Shown here one piece after another: positions 1 to 7,589 of a DNA stretch of 46,965 nt. The position numbers were made by a program, and so were the translations under genes. Within the stretch, counting starts at the first letter, position 1, and each line of letters opens with the position of its first letter. The stretch lies in contig JADYYS010000017.1 in the NCBI GenBank assembly GCA_020853525.1, positions 1 to 46,965 of the forward strand, given 5' to 3'. Source of the stretch: Ardenticatenales bacterium (lineage in GTDB: Bacteria; Chloroflexota; Anaerolineae; Epilineales; Epilineaceae). The notes under the pieces are model-generated. The model worked only from the letters and a program-made list of their open reading frames with translations, made no database searches and had not been told where the DNA came from.

Positions 1-18
1 AGTCCGGGCGGGGGGGAG

Positions 19-50
19 CCGGGCCGGGGCGCCCATGCGCCCTGGCCCGG
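19..50. terminator. Strong GC hairpin at window start
   Basis: A 14-bp stem (19-32 against 37-50, one G-U pair) closes a four-base CCAT loop. It probably ends a gene lying off the left edge, but no T-run follows on either strand, so it may equally be a simple structured spacer. The rest of 51-243 holds no convincing gene. A TATACT -10-like hexamer at 167-172 could serve the methyltransferase that begins at 244, although no matching -35 is visible. Confidence 0.4.
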
Positions 51-243
51 ATCGCCATCGTCCGGAGACCGTTCTCCCTCCGACCCTACGTCACCTTCCG
101 GTTACACATCTTTCCCGACGCCCTCTGCGGCTCGGGAATGTTCCGACCCCCCCGCGCCGGTCGTCCTATACTTCCCATTCCCATACTTCCCTGGTGCGAT
201 CTGGTTGCGATCGTGCGCAGGACGCGAGCAAGCAGGCACCCCC

Positions 244-873
244 ATGACCCCTCAAACCCACTGGAACACGATCTACCGAACGAAGCCGGCCACCGAAGTC
301 AGCTGGTTCCAGGAGCACGCCCTGCGGTCCCTCGACTTCATCCGTCGCACCCAAGTGCCCCTGACCGGCCGCATCATCGATGTCGGCGGCGGCGCCTCCA
401 CGCTCGTCGACGATCTGCTGCTGGCGGGCTACACCGACATCACGGTGGCCGACATCTCCGGCGCCGCGCTCGACGTCGCGCGCGCGCGCCTCGGCGCCCT
501 GGCGGATCGCGTCACGTGGCTGGAAGCCGACATCACCCGTGCGGCGCTGCCGGCGGACGCCTACGACATCTGGCATGACCGGGCCGTCTTCCACTTCCTG
601 ACGGACGCGGCGGATCGCGCCCGCTACGTGGCTCAGGTGCGCCGCGCGGTGAAGAGCGGCGGCCACGTCATCGTCGCCACCTTCGCCACCGATGGGCCCA
701 GCCAGTGCAGCGGGCTGCCGGTCGTGCAGTATCGGCCGGAGACCCTCCACGCCGAGTTCGGCACGGACTTCCAGCTCACCGAGAGCCTCCAGGAGGCCCA
801 CGTGACGCCCGCCGGCAGCGAGCAGCGATTCGTATACTGCTATTGCCGGATGGAACCGAGCGCCGCGCCGTAG
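244..873 (+). CDS. Class I SAM-dependent methyltransferase
   Basis: This 209-residue protein has a Rossmann-fold methyltransferase core. Motif I is IIDVGGGAS near residue 45, the acidic end of strand 2 is VADIS, and motif IV-like WHDRAVFHFL lies near residue 110. The substrate is not identifiable, although the length and the early WNTIYRTK segment resemble small-molecule methyltransferases of the thiopurine/tellurite-resistance type. I chose the ATG at 244 because the protein aligns as a complete domain from there; an upstream GTG at 205 would add 13 residues of no evident character. The metal ATPase gene follows after 52 bases on the same strand, so co-transcription and a detoxification role are possible, but that is inference. 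Confidence 0.8.
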   Translation: MTPQTHWNTIYRTKPATEVSWFQEHALRSLDFIRRTQVPLTGRIIDVGGGASTLVDDLLLAGYTDITVADISGAALDVARARLGALADRVTWLEADITRAALPADAYDIWHDRAVFHFLTDAADRARYVAQVRRAVKSGGHVIVATFATDGPSQCSGLPVVQYRPETLHAEFGTDFQLTESLQEAHVTPAGSEQRFVYCYCRMEPSAAP

Positions 874-925
874 CCGGCACCGCCCATCCGGGCCGCCGCC
901 ATCCTCCTCGAACAGGGGCTCGACC

Positions 926-3121
926 ATGACCGTCTCGGCTGAAGCCCCGCGCACCGCCCGATTCCGCGTCCCCGACCTGTGCTGCGCCGCCGAGGAACAG
1001 CTCATTCGCGGCCGGCTGAAGACGATGGACGGCATCGACGAGCTGCAGTTCGACATCTTCGGACGCCAGGTGAACGTCCTCCACCGCCTGCCGAGTGCCG
1101 CGACGATCCGCGATGCCATCGACTCCGTCGGTCTGAAGGCGATCCTCCTGGACGAGCCCCACGACACCGCGGCCGTGCCGCACGACGCGTCCGCGCCCGC
1201 CGAAGCGCCCGCCGGTCATGCGGCGGACCACGAAGGCACGCACGCCGACGGCTGGGCTCTCCTCGCCGTCTCCGGCCTCCTCGCCGCCGCAGCCGAGGCC
1301 ACGGCGTGGTCCACCGGCGAGGATCGCTCCTGGCTCGTCGCGCTGCTCGTCGTCGGTTCGATCGCGCTCGGCGGCCGCACCGCCCTGCGGAAGGCCATCG
1401 GGTCCGTCCGCGCGCGCACGCTGAACATCAACCTCCTGATGGCCATTGCCGTCGTCGGCGCCGTCATCATCGGCCATTGGCCCGAAGCCGCGATGGTCAC
1501 GTTCCTGTTCGCCCTGGCGGAGGCGATCGAGGGCCGGGCCCTCGACCGGGCGCGGAACGCGATCCAAAGCCTGGCCGCCATCTCGCCCGACATCGCATTG
1601 CTCCGCGTCGGGACGGAGCTGCAGCGCGTTCCGACCGGCCAGGTGCGGATCGATCAGATCGTCCGCATCCTCCCGGGCGAGCGCGCGCCGCTGGACGGCG
1701 TCGTCGTCGACGGTATCTCGGCGATGAACCAGGCGCCGATCACGGGCGAGAGCATGCCGGTCCCCAAGCACGTGGGCGACCCGGTGTTCGCCGGCACGAT
1801 CAACGAAGAGGGCCCGCTGGACGTCCGGGTGACCGCCGTCGCGGGGGAGAGCATGCTCGCCCGGATCGCGCGGACGATCCAGTCGGCCCAGGCCCAGCGC
1901 GCGCCGACGCAGCGGTTCGTGGACGCGTTCGCTCGCTGGTACACGCCCGTCGTCGTGCTCCTGGCGGTCGTCGTGGCCGTTGGCCTGCCGGTGCTGTACC
2001 GGGTGCCGGTGTACGACGCGGTCTACAAGGCGCTCGTCCTGCTCGTCGTCGCCTGCCCGTGCGCCCTCGTCCTCTCGACGCCCGTGACCATCGTCAGCGC
2101 CCTGACCGCCGCGGCGCGGCACGGGATCCTGATCAAGGGCGGCATCTTCATGGAGCGCGGGCGCAAGCTCCGGGCCGTCGCCCTGGACAAGACGGGCACC
2201 CTGACCCACGGCGCCCCGCGCGTGACGGACATCGTGCCCCTGAACGGCCTGCCCCCCGCCGAGATCCTGAAGATCGCCGCCAGCCTGAACGTCCACTCGA
2301 CGCACCCCGTCGCCAAGGCGGTCGTCGCCGCCTGGCAGGCCGAGCACCCGGACGAGCCGCTGCTCACAGCCACCGACGTGCGGGCCCTCGCCGGCCGCGG
2401 CGTCACGGCCGCCATCGCCGATCGCCGCACCTTCGTCGGCAGCCACCGCCTGGCCGAGGAGCTGGCCACGTGCTCGCCGACCGTCGAGGCCGAGCTCGAC
2501 CGCATCGAGCGGGCGGGCAAGACCACCGTCGTCGTCGGGGCGGACGGCGAACCGATCGGCGTGATCGGCGTCGCCGACGAGGTGCGCGCGACGAGCCGGG
2601 AGGCGGTGGCGGCGCTGCTGAGCCGCAACATCCACGTCGTCATGCTCACCGGCGACAACATCACCACCGCCCGCGCCGTCGCGGCCGAGGTCGGCATCCG
2701 TGAGCTGCGCGCGGGCCTCCTGCCCGAGGACAAGCTGACGGCGATCGAAGCGCTGGCCGAGGCGTACGGCGACGTCGGCATGGTCGGCGACGGCGTGAAC
2801 GACGCCCCGGCCATGGCGCGGGCCGCCATCGGGTTCGCGATGGGCGCCGCCGGCACGGCCACCGCCATCGAGACCGCCGACGTGGCGCTGATGGACGACG
2901 ATCTCCGCAAGGTGCCGCAATTCTTCGACATCAGTCGGCGGGCCGCCCGGGTCCTGACCCAGAACATCGCCCTGTCCATCGGCCTCAAGGCCGTCTTCTT
3001 CGTCCTGACGCTAGCCGGCGTCGCCACCCTCTGGATGGCGGTCTTCGCCGACGTCGGCACGAGCCTGCTCGTGATCGTCAACGGGCTGCGGCTGCTGCGG
3101 GAAGGGCGTACGCCCCTCTGA
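926..3121 (+). CDS. Heavy-metal P1B-type ATPase (Zn/Cd type)
   Basis: This 731-residue membrane pump couples ATP hydrolysis to export of a soft divalent metal. An N-terminal HMA-like domain carries DLCCAAEE near residue 17. The CCxxE form is known from zinc ATPases rather than the copper GMxCxxC type. A His-rich linker at about residues 75-110 precedes the membrane domain. Diagnostic motifs follow in order: TGES in the actuator domain, CPC in the transport helix (Cys377 and Cys379), the phosphorylated Asp421 in DKTGTLTHG, and the hinge GDGVNDAPA. Start is the ATG at 926 behind an AGGGG ribosome-binding site. Zn(II)/Cd(II)/Pb(II) specificity is inferred from CCxxE. The 3' end overlaps the opposite-strand ATP-grasp-like gene by 111 bases. 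No MerR or ArsR regulator is nearby. Confidence 0.93.
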   Translation: MTVSAEAPRTARFRVPDLCCAAEEQLIRGRLKTMDGIDELQFDIFGRQVNVLHRLPSAATIRDAIDSVGLKAILLDEPHDTAAVPHDASAPAEAPAGHAADHEGTHADGWALLAVSGLLAAAAEATAWSTGEDRSWLVALLVVGSIALGGRTALRKAIGSVRARTLNINLLMAIAVVGAVIIGHWPEAAMVTFLFALAEAIEGRALDRARNAIQSLAAISPDIALLRVGTELQRVPTGQVRIDQIVRILPGERAPLDGVVVDGISAMNQAPITGESMPVPKHVGDPVFAGTINEEGPLDVRVTAVAGESMLARIARTIQSAQAQRAPTQRFVDAFARWYTPVVVLLAVVVAVGLPVLYRVPVYDAVYKALVLLVVACPCALVLSTPVTIVSALTAAARHGILIKGGIFMERGRKLRAVALDKTGTLTHGAPRVTDIVPLNGLPPAEILKIAASLNVHSTHPVAKAVVAAWQAEHPDEPLLTATDVRALAGRGVTAAIADRRTFVGSHRLAEELATCSPTVEAELDRIERAGKTTVVVGADGEPIGVIGVADEVRATSREAVAALLSRNIHVVMLTGDNITTARAVAAEVGIRELRAGLLPEDKLTAIEALAEAYGDVGMVGDGVNDAPAMARAAIGFAMGAAGTATAIETADVALMDDDLRKVPQFFDISRRAARVLTQNIALSIGLKAVFFVLTLAGVATLWMAVFADVGTSLLVIVNGLRLLREGRTPL

Positions 3122-4291
3122 CGGGCTGCGCGCGAGCCGATCCGCCGCGATGTGCGCCAGCAAGCCCATCGTCACCCGTGCGTTGACCTCTCCCAGCGCA
3201 TGCAGCCGGATGCGCTCCGCGGCATCGCGCCACCGGAAGGCGTCGATGCCGAAGGCGCCGCGGTAGCCGGCCCCGGCCAGCGCCACGCCGACGGCTCGGT
3301 GCACCTCCCGCAGTCGCGCCGCCTCGCCCGGCAGCAGCCCCACCGGCAGGCGAACGGCCGCGCCGCCATCGGCAACGCCGTCCGCCTCGCCGTCCGTCCC
3401 GCCGTCAAGCTCCTCGGCTGCGGGCACATCGATCCCCCTGAACCGCCCCCGCCCATCCACCCGCATCCGGTGCAGACCGACGAATTGCACCCGCCCCGCG
3501 TCGTCGACGTAGCCCACCGCCCCGAAGTCGTCCGTGCGGTCGAGCCACGGTTCGATGACGGCCTCCCCGTGCCGCTCGAAGAGCCGATCGAGCTGCGTGT
3601 CGATCGCCTCGCGTTCAGCCACACCATCGCCCCCGTCCAGCGGCACCCACACGCGGTCGCGTCCGGCCGACGAGCAGACGGCCTTCACGACGCACGCCGT
3701 CGCGCCGACCCGAACCGCCTCGCGCCGACTGTCGCCCTGCTGCCCGACGCGCATCGCCACCTCGCCCCGGCTGCGCACCAGCGCTGCGCCCGGCAGGGCC
3801 TCGCCCAGCTCGCGCGCCAACCGGAGGCCGAAGCCGCGGTGGTTGCAGCGGGCGGTGATCACGGCATCGGGCGGTTGGATCGACCACAGTGCGTCGACGA
3901 CGGCGTGGCCGGTTGGGCGGTGGGCGGGGGGCGGGCGGTCGCCGTTGGCGCGTCGGATCACCGCACGCAGGTCCGCCACGGCGCGTGTTTCGGCCCAGGC
4001 CAGGACCGGGACGTTCGGCAGATCGGCGCCCTGCCCGTCCGCCGCTCGCCAAGCCTCGACTTCGTGTTCGCGATCGCGATCGCCGCCGATGCCGATCATG
4101 CGGTCCCCGGGGTTCGTGAGCGCCGCAAGCCATCGCCCAAGCTCGACGGCGCGGTCGCGGGCGCGGGGCGACGGTCGCCGAACGGTGCGGGTCAGGCCGA
4201 GCGTCGTCTCGAAGTCGTGGTCCGCATCCAGGTTCGCGACGAGGATGCCGGCGCCGCCGGGCCAGCCGCCGTCGGCGCATTCGGAGCTCAC
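3011..4291 (-). CDS. ATP-grasp-like protein
   Basis: A 426-residue protein whose C-terminal half looks like an ATP-grasp ligase. It has a lysine strand (CVVKAVCSSAGR), then IEPWLDRTDDFG and the closing metal-binding segment LGEVNARVTMG, in which Glu and Asn would hold magnesium. Such enzymes join a carboxylate to an amine or thiol through an acyl phosphate; the substrate cannot be read here. The GTG at 4291 lies 10 bases after the stop of the DUF455 gene, so the two are probably one operon. About 35 final residues, rich in Pro, Gln and charge, read through the end of the ATPase gene on the other strand. This is a long convergent overlap for bacteria, and the functional protein may effectively end near 3121. 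The family assignment is by motif only. Confidence 0.68.
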   Translation of the reverse strand: MSSECADGGWPGGAGILVANLDADHDFETTLGLTRTVRRPSPRARDRAVELGRWLAALTNPGDRMIGIGGDRDREHEVEAWRAADGQGADLPNVPVLAWAETRAVADLRAVIRRANGDRPPPAHRPTGHAVVDALWSIQPPDAVITARCNHRGFGLRLARELGEALPGAALVRSRGEVAMRVGQQGDSRREAVRVGATACVVKAVCSSAGRDRVWVPLDGGDGVAEREAIDTQLDRLFERHGEAVIEPWLDRTDDFGAVGYVDDAGRVQFVGLHRMRVDGRGRFRGIDVPAAEELDGGTDGEADGVADGGAAVRLPVGLLPGEAARLREVHRAVGVALAGAGYRGAFGIDAFRWRDAAERIRLHALGEVNARVTMGLLAHIAADRLARSPSEGRTPFPQQPQPVDDHEQARADVGEDRHPEGGDAG

Positions 4292-4301
4292 GACGCCGCG
4301 C

Positions 4302-5165
4302 TCACGACGTCGACACTGCGTCGTCGCCCGACCCGCGGCGCGCACGCAGCGCCTCCAGCCCCGCCCCCCGCACATCGAGGTCGTTGTCCGCCGCCTCCAG
4401 CGCCGCGATGAACGCCGGATCCATCCCCGCCGCCACCCGCCCCGCCGCGTGGAACCGCCGCCCGCGCGCCAGTGCGGGCCGGAGCGGCCACGCCACGTTG
4501 GCCTGCCAGGCGTCCCACATCGTCATCCCGTCCGGCTTCAGCCGCGCCAGCCACTTCCAGCCGATCGCCACGTGCCGGACCTCGTCCGCATGCACCTTGT
4601 CGATGACGGCCGCCGAGGCCTCGTCGCCGCCCGCGCGCGCCGCGGCCGCCGTCTCGGTCGTGTGGTCCAGATTGGCGTTCTCCCACGTCAGGGCCATCGC
4701 GCACAGGAATTGCAGCGGCGTCGTGATCGACGGCGCTTTGGCCCAGAAGTAGTCCGTAACCGGAAAGTCGCCGAATGCCCGGCCGTGCGCCTCGACGCGG
4801 GCGACATACATCCGCGTGTGGCGCTGCTCGTCGACGAGGACCGACAGCAGGTCGGCGCGCAGCTCGCTCGGCGCATCGGGAAAGGCCAACAGCGCCCAGG
4901 CGTACAGCTCGACGGCCTGCAGCTCGTGGTTCGCCAGCGCATGCAGGATCCGGACGCGCAGCGCCGGGTTGCCCCAGGCCGACAGCGCCGGCACGCGGGA
5001 ACGGCGGACGTGCACCGGCATCAGGTTCGCCGGACGAGCGGGCTCCGCCAGGCGAAGCGGCGGGCCGGGACCGTCGTCCGGCAGGCCGCGCGGCGGGGCG
5101 ATGAGGCGTGCTTCCAGCGTCGGCGTCGTGAGGAGGGTGAGGGCGAAGGTGCGGAGGGTGGGCAT
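4302..5165 (-). CDS. DUF455 family ferritin-like protein
   Basis: This 287-residue protein matches the DUF455 group of ferritin-like four-helix proteins. Metal-ligand motifs stand in the usual spacing: NHELQAVELYAWAL, then DEQRHTRMYVARVEAHG, then DKVHADEVRHVAIGWKW. These Glu and ExxH pairs suggest a di-iron or di-manganese site. The biochemical role of DUF455 proteins is not settled; some relatives act in tRNA or redox modification, which I do not claim here. The ATG at 5165 sits six bases after a TACGAT -10-like hexamer (5172-5177, minus strand), so the transcript may be leaderless. The ATP-grasp-like gene follows closely downstream. Confidence 0.82.
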   Translation of the reverse strand: MPTLRTFALTLLTTPTLEARLIAPPRGLPDDGPGPPLRLAEPARPANLMPVHVRRSRVPALSAWGNPALRVRILHALANHELQAVELYAWALLAFPDAPSELRADLLSVLVDEQRHTRMYVARVEAHGRAFGDFPVTDYFWAKAPSITTPLQFLCAMALTWENANLDHTTETAAAARAGGDEASAAVIDKVHADEVRHVAIGWKWLARLKPDGMTMWDAWQANVAWPLRPALARGRRFHAAGRVAAGMDPAFIAALEAADNDLDVRGAGLEALRARRGSGDDAVSTS

Positions 5166-5213
5166 GGCGGGATCGTAACGCGGGGACGACGCAGGGGCCA
5201 GCCGGGAGGATCG

Positions 5214-5244
5214 ACGGTTATCCCGACGGTTACCTTAACGGTTA
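5214..5244. repeat. Three heptamer direct repeats, 12-bp period
   Basis: The heptamer ACGGTTA occurs three times, at 5214-5220, 5226-5232 and 5238-5244, with exactly five different bases between copies. It lies in the divergent gap between the DUF455 gene and htpG. Regularly phased heptamers are typical of binding sites for OmpR/PhoB or SARP-type winged-helix regulators, although the best-known sites have an 11-bp period. The function is inferred. Confidence 0.5.
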
Positions 5245-5308
5245 CATCGTCGGCCAAATCAACGGCACACCGTTGGCAACCTGACCGGAACCGTCACGGA
5301 ATCGCCCG

Positions 5309-5399
5309 TATACTGCGGTTGCGTTTTCTCCTCCTCACAGAGCGCTGAGCCGGACGGCACCCGCCGTCCGGCTCCCTCTGTTTAGGGCCCTGCTATCCT
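5309..5399 (+). promoter_or_regulatory. htpG upstream region: -10 boxes and a hairpin
   Basis: A TATACT hexamer at 5309-5314 is followed by a 12-bp stem (5347-5358 against 5363-5374, loop ACCC) and the run CCTCTGTTT. A second candidate -10, TATCCT with an upstream TG, lies at 5391-5399, 44 bases before the htpG start. The arrangement could be a terminated leader or small RNA followed by the htpG promoter. No CIRCE heat-shock operator is visible. No good -35 accompanies either box. Confidence 0.35.
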
Positions 5400-5442
5400 C
5401 ATGCGTCGAACCCTCCGCCGCCGACGCCCGAGGAGTCGACCG

Positions 5443-7587
5443 ATGTCGTCCGACCTGCGCACCCGCAAGTTCCAGGCTGAAACGCGCAAGCTCCTGGATC
5501 TCATGATCCACAGCGTCTACGCCCAGCGCGAGGTCTTCCTCCGCGAGCTGATCTCCAACGCATCCGACGCGATCGACAAGGTCCGCTACCTGGCGCTGAC
5601 GGATACGACCGTCGATCAGACCGAGCCCTTCGGCATCCGCCTCCTGCCCGACGCGACGGCCGGCACGCTGTCCGTGGAGGACAACGGCATCGGCATGACG
5701 TATGACGAGGTCGTGGCCAACATCGGCACGATCGCCGCCAGCGGCACCGAGGCGTTCGCGCGGGCGGTGGCGGCGGACGGCGGGGCGGCGGACGGCGACG
5801 GCGAAGCGGAGGCCGAGGCGGGCGACGGCGACGCCGGCAACGGTGCCGGCCAGCCGGACCTCATCGGCCGCTTCGGCGTCGGGTTCTACAGCGCGTTCAT
5901 GGTGGCGGACAAGGTCGAGCTCGTGACGTGCAGGCACGGCGCGGATCACAGCGTCCGCTGGGCGTCGAGCGGCGGCGACGCGTACCGGATCGCCAAGCTG
6001 CCGCCGGGGGCGCGCGGGACGCGGATCACGTTGCACCTCAAGCCGATCGCCCGCGGCCAGGGCGCGGACGAGGCCGACGGCGGCGATCCGCCCAAGGACT
6101 TCACGGACGCGGCCGTGCTGCGCGGGATCGTCAAGCGGCACTCCGACTTCGTGGCGTTCCCGATCCGGCTCGAGGCCGCGGGGGACGACGGGATCTCGAG
6201 CGAGCCGCTGAACTCCATGCAGCCGCTCTGGTCGCGTCCCAAGTCCGAGATCGACGACGCCGCGTATGACGACTTCTATCGCCACCTCACCCGGGACTGG
6301 GAACCGCCGCTGGCGCACATCCACGTCAAGGCCGAAGGCCAGTACGAGTACGCCGCGCTGCTCTACCTGCCGTCCCATGCCCCGTTCGACCTCTACCAGC
6401 GCGACGGCCGGCGCGGCCTGCAGCTGTACGCCAAGCGCGTCTTCATCATGGACGAGTGCCGCGACCTCATGCCGGAGCACCTGCGCTGGGTCCGCGGCGT
6501 CGTCGACAGCCCCGACCTGCCGCTGAACATCTCGCGCGAGATGGTCCAGGAGGACCGCCTGATCAGCGCGATCCGCCGCCACCTCACCCGCCGCGTCTAC
6601 GACGAGCTCGGCACGCTCCTGGCCGACGACCGCGCCCGCTACGAGACGTTCTGGGCCGACTTCGGCGCCGCCGTGAAGGAGGGGCTGCACCACGAGCCCG
6701 GCGATACGGAGCGCCTGCGCGGTCTTCTCCTCTTCCGCAGCACCGCCGTCGAGGGCTACACCACGCTGGACGAGTACGCCGGCCGCCTGTTGGCCGGGCA
6801 GAGGGCGATCCACTACCTCGCCGGCGACGACGCCAAGCTCATGCGCGGCGCCCCGCAGCTCGAGGGCTTCCGCGCCCGCGGCATCGAGGTTCTGCTGCTG
6901 ACCGACCCCGTCGACGAGCTCGTCGTCAGCCAGCTCCGGATGCACGCCGACAGCCCGTTCCGCTCAGCCGGCGAGGCCGGCATCGACCTCTCGGCGATCA
7001 CGCCGCGGGCGCAGACCGACGTGACGGACGGGGCGGACGTCGCGGCGGTCGGCGATGCGGATGGGGCCGCGGATGCGGCTGCCAAGGACGGAGGTCGCAA
7101 GCGCGCCTCGAAGCGCAAGGCGGCGAAGGCCGACGGCGGCGCCGAGGACGCCGGTACGGCCGCCGCACCGACACCCGAGGCCGCGGCCGCCGACCGCGCC
7201 GCCCTCACCCCGCTGTGTGACCGCCTTGCCGCTCTCCTCGGCGAGACCGTGTCGGCCGTGCGCCCGTCCGACCGCCTGACGACGAGCGCCGCGTGCCTCG
7301 TGGTGCCCGAGGGCAGCCCGAGCGACCACCTCCTGCGGCTCATGAAGGCGCTCGGCCAGGACGTCGAGACCACCAAGCGCGTCCTCGAGCTGAACCCGTC
7401 CCACCCCGTCGTCCGCGCCCTCGTCGCGCGCCACACCGCAGCGCCGGACGACGACGGCCTCGCGACGTACGCCGACCTGCTCTACGACAGCGCCCTCGTG
7501 GCCGAGGGCCAGCCGCCGCGCGATCCGGTGCGGTATGCGCAGGCGGTGGCGGAGGTGATGGCGACGGCGGTGGGGGCAGCGGGCTGA
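5443..7587 (+). CDS. htpG: Hsp90 family chaperone HtpG
   Basis: This 714-residue ATP-dependent chaperone keeps the order of bacterial Hsp90. The N-terminal GHKL ATPase has REVFLRELISNASDA (catalytic Glu, Asn), DNGIGM, IGTIAASGT and GRFGVGFYSAF. The middle domain and a dimerising C-terminal domain follow. The ATG at 5443 has a GAGGAG site seven bases upstream; an in-frame ATG at 5401 has none. Two insertions are unusual. A 25-residue Asp/Glu/Gly/Ala stretch (about 112-136) lies in the ATP-lid region just before LIGRFGVG. A charged Ala/Lys/Asp linker of about 60 residues (526-585) lies ahead of the C-terminal helices. The typical length is about 620-640, and these inserts account for the excess. 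The moeB-like gene follows after two bases. Confidence 0.96.
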   Translation: MSSDLRTRKFQAETRKLLDLMIHSVYAQREVFLRELISNASDAIDKVRYLALTDTTVDQTEPFGIRLLPDATAGTLSVEDNGIGMTYDEVVANIGTIAASGTEAFARAVAADGGAADGDGEAEAEAGDGDAGNGAGQPDLIGRFGVGFYSAFMVADKVELVTCRHGADHSVRWASSGGDAYRIAKLPPGARGTRITLHLKPIARGQGADEADGGDPPKDFTDAAVLRGIVKRHSDFVAFPIRLEAAGDDGISSEPLNSMQPLWSRPKSEIDDAAYDDFYRHLTRDWEPPLAHIHVKAEGQYEYAALLYLPSHAPFDLYQRDGRRGLQLYAKRVFIMDECRDLMPEHLRWVRGVVDSPDLPLNISREMVQEDRLISAIRRHLTRRVYDELGTLLADDRARYETFWADFGAAVKEGLHHEPGDTERLRGLLLFRSTAVEGYTTLDEYAGRLLAGQRAIHYLAGDDAKLMRGAPQLEGFRARGIEVLLLTDPVDELVVSQLRMHADSPFRSAGEAGIDLSAITPRAQTDVTDGADVAAVGDADGAADAAAKDGGRKRASKRKAAKADGGAEDAGTAAAPTPEAAAADRAALTPLCDRLAALLGETVSAVRPSDRLTTSAACLVVPEGSPSDHLLRLMKALGQDVETTKRVLELNPSHPVVRALVARHTAAPDDDGLATYADLLYDSALVAEGQPPRDPVRYAQAVAEVMATAVGAAG

Positions 7588-7589
7588 CC

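Noticed and set aside
138-243. Reading frames before the first methyltransferase
   Set aside because: They are Arg/Pro-rich, overlap the methyltransferase out of frame and lack ribosome sites.
776-2920. Long minus-strand reading frame opposite the metal ATPase
   Set aside because: It is a shadow of the P-type ATPase in high-GC DNA: its translation is rich in Arg, Asp, Gly and His with no domain, while the plus frame holds all P-type motifs.
7018-7200. A frameshift or gene split in htpG at the charged linker
   Set aside because: The frame stays open and the C-terminal domain continues normally after the linker, so it is an insertion.
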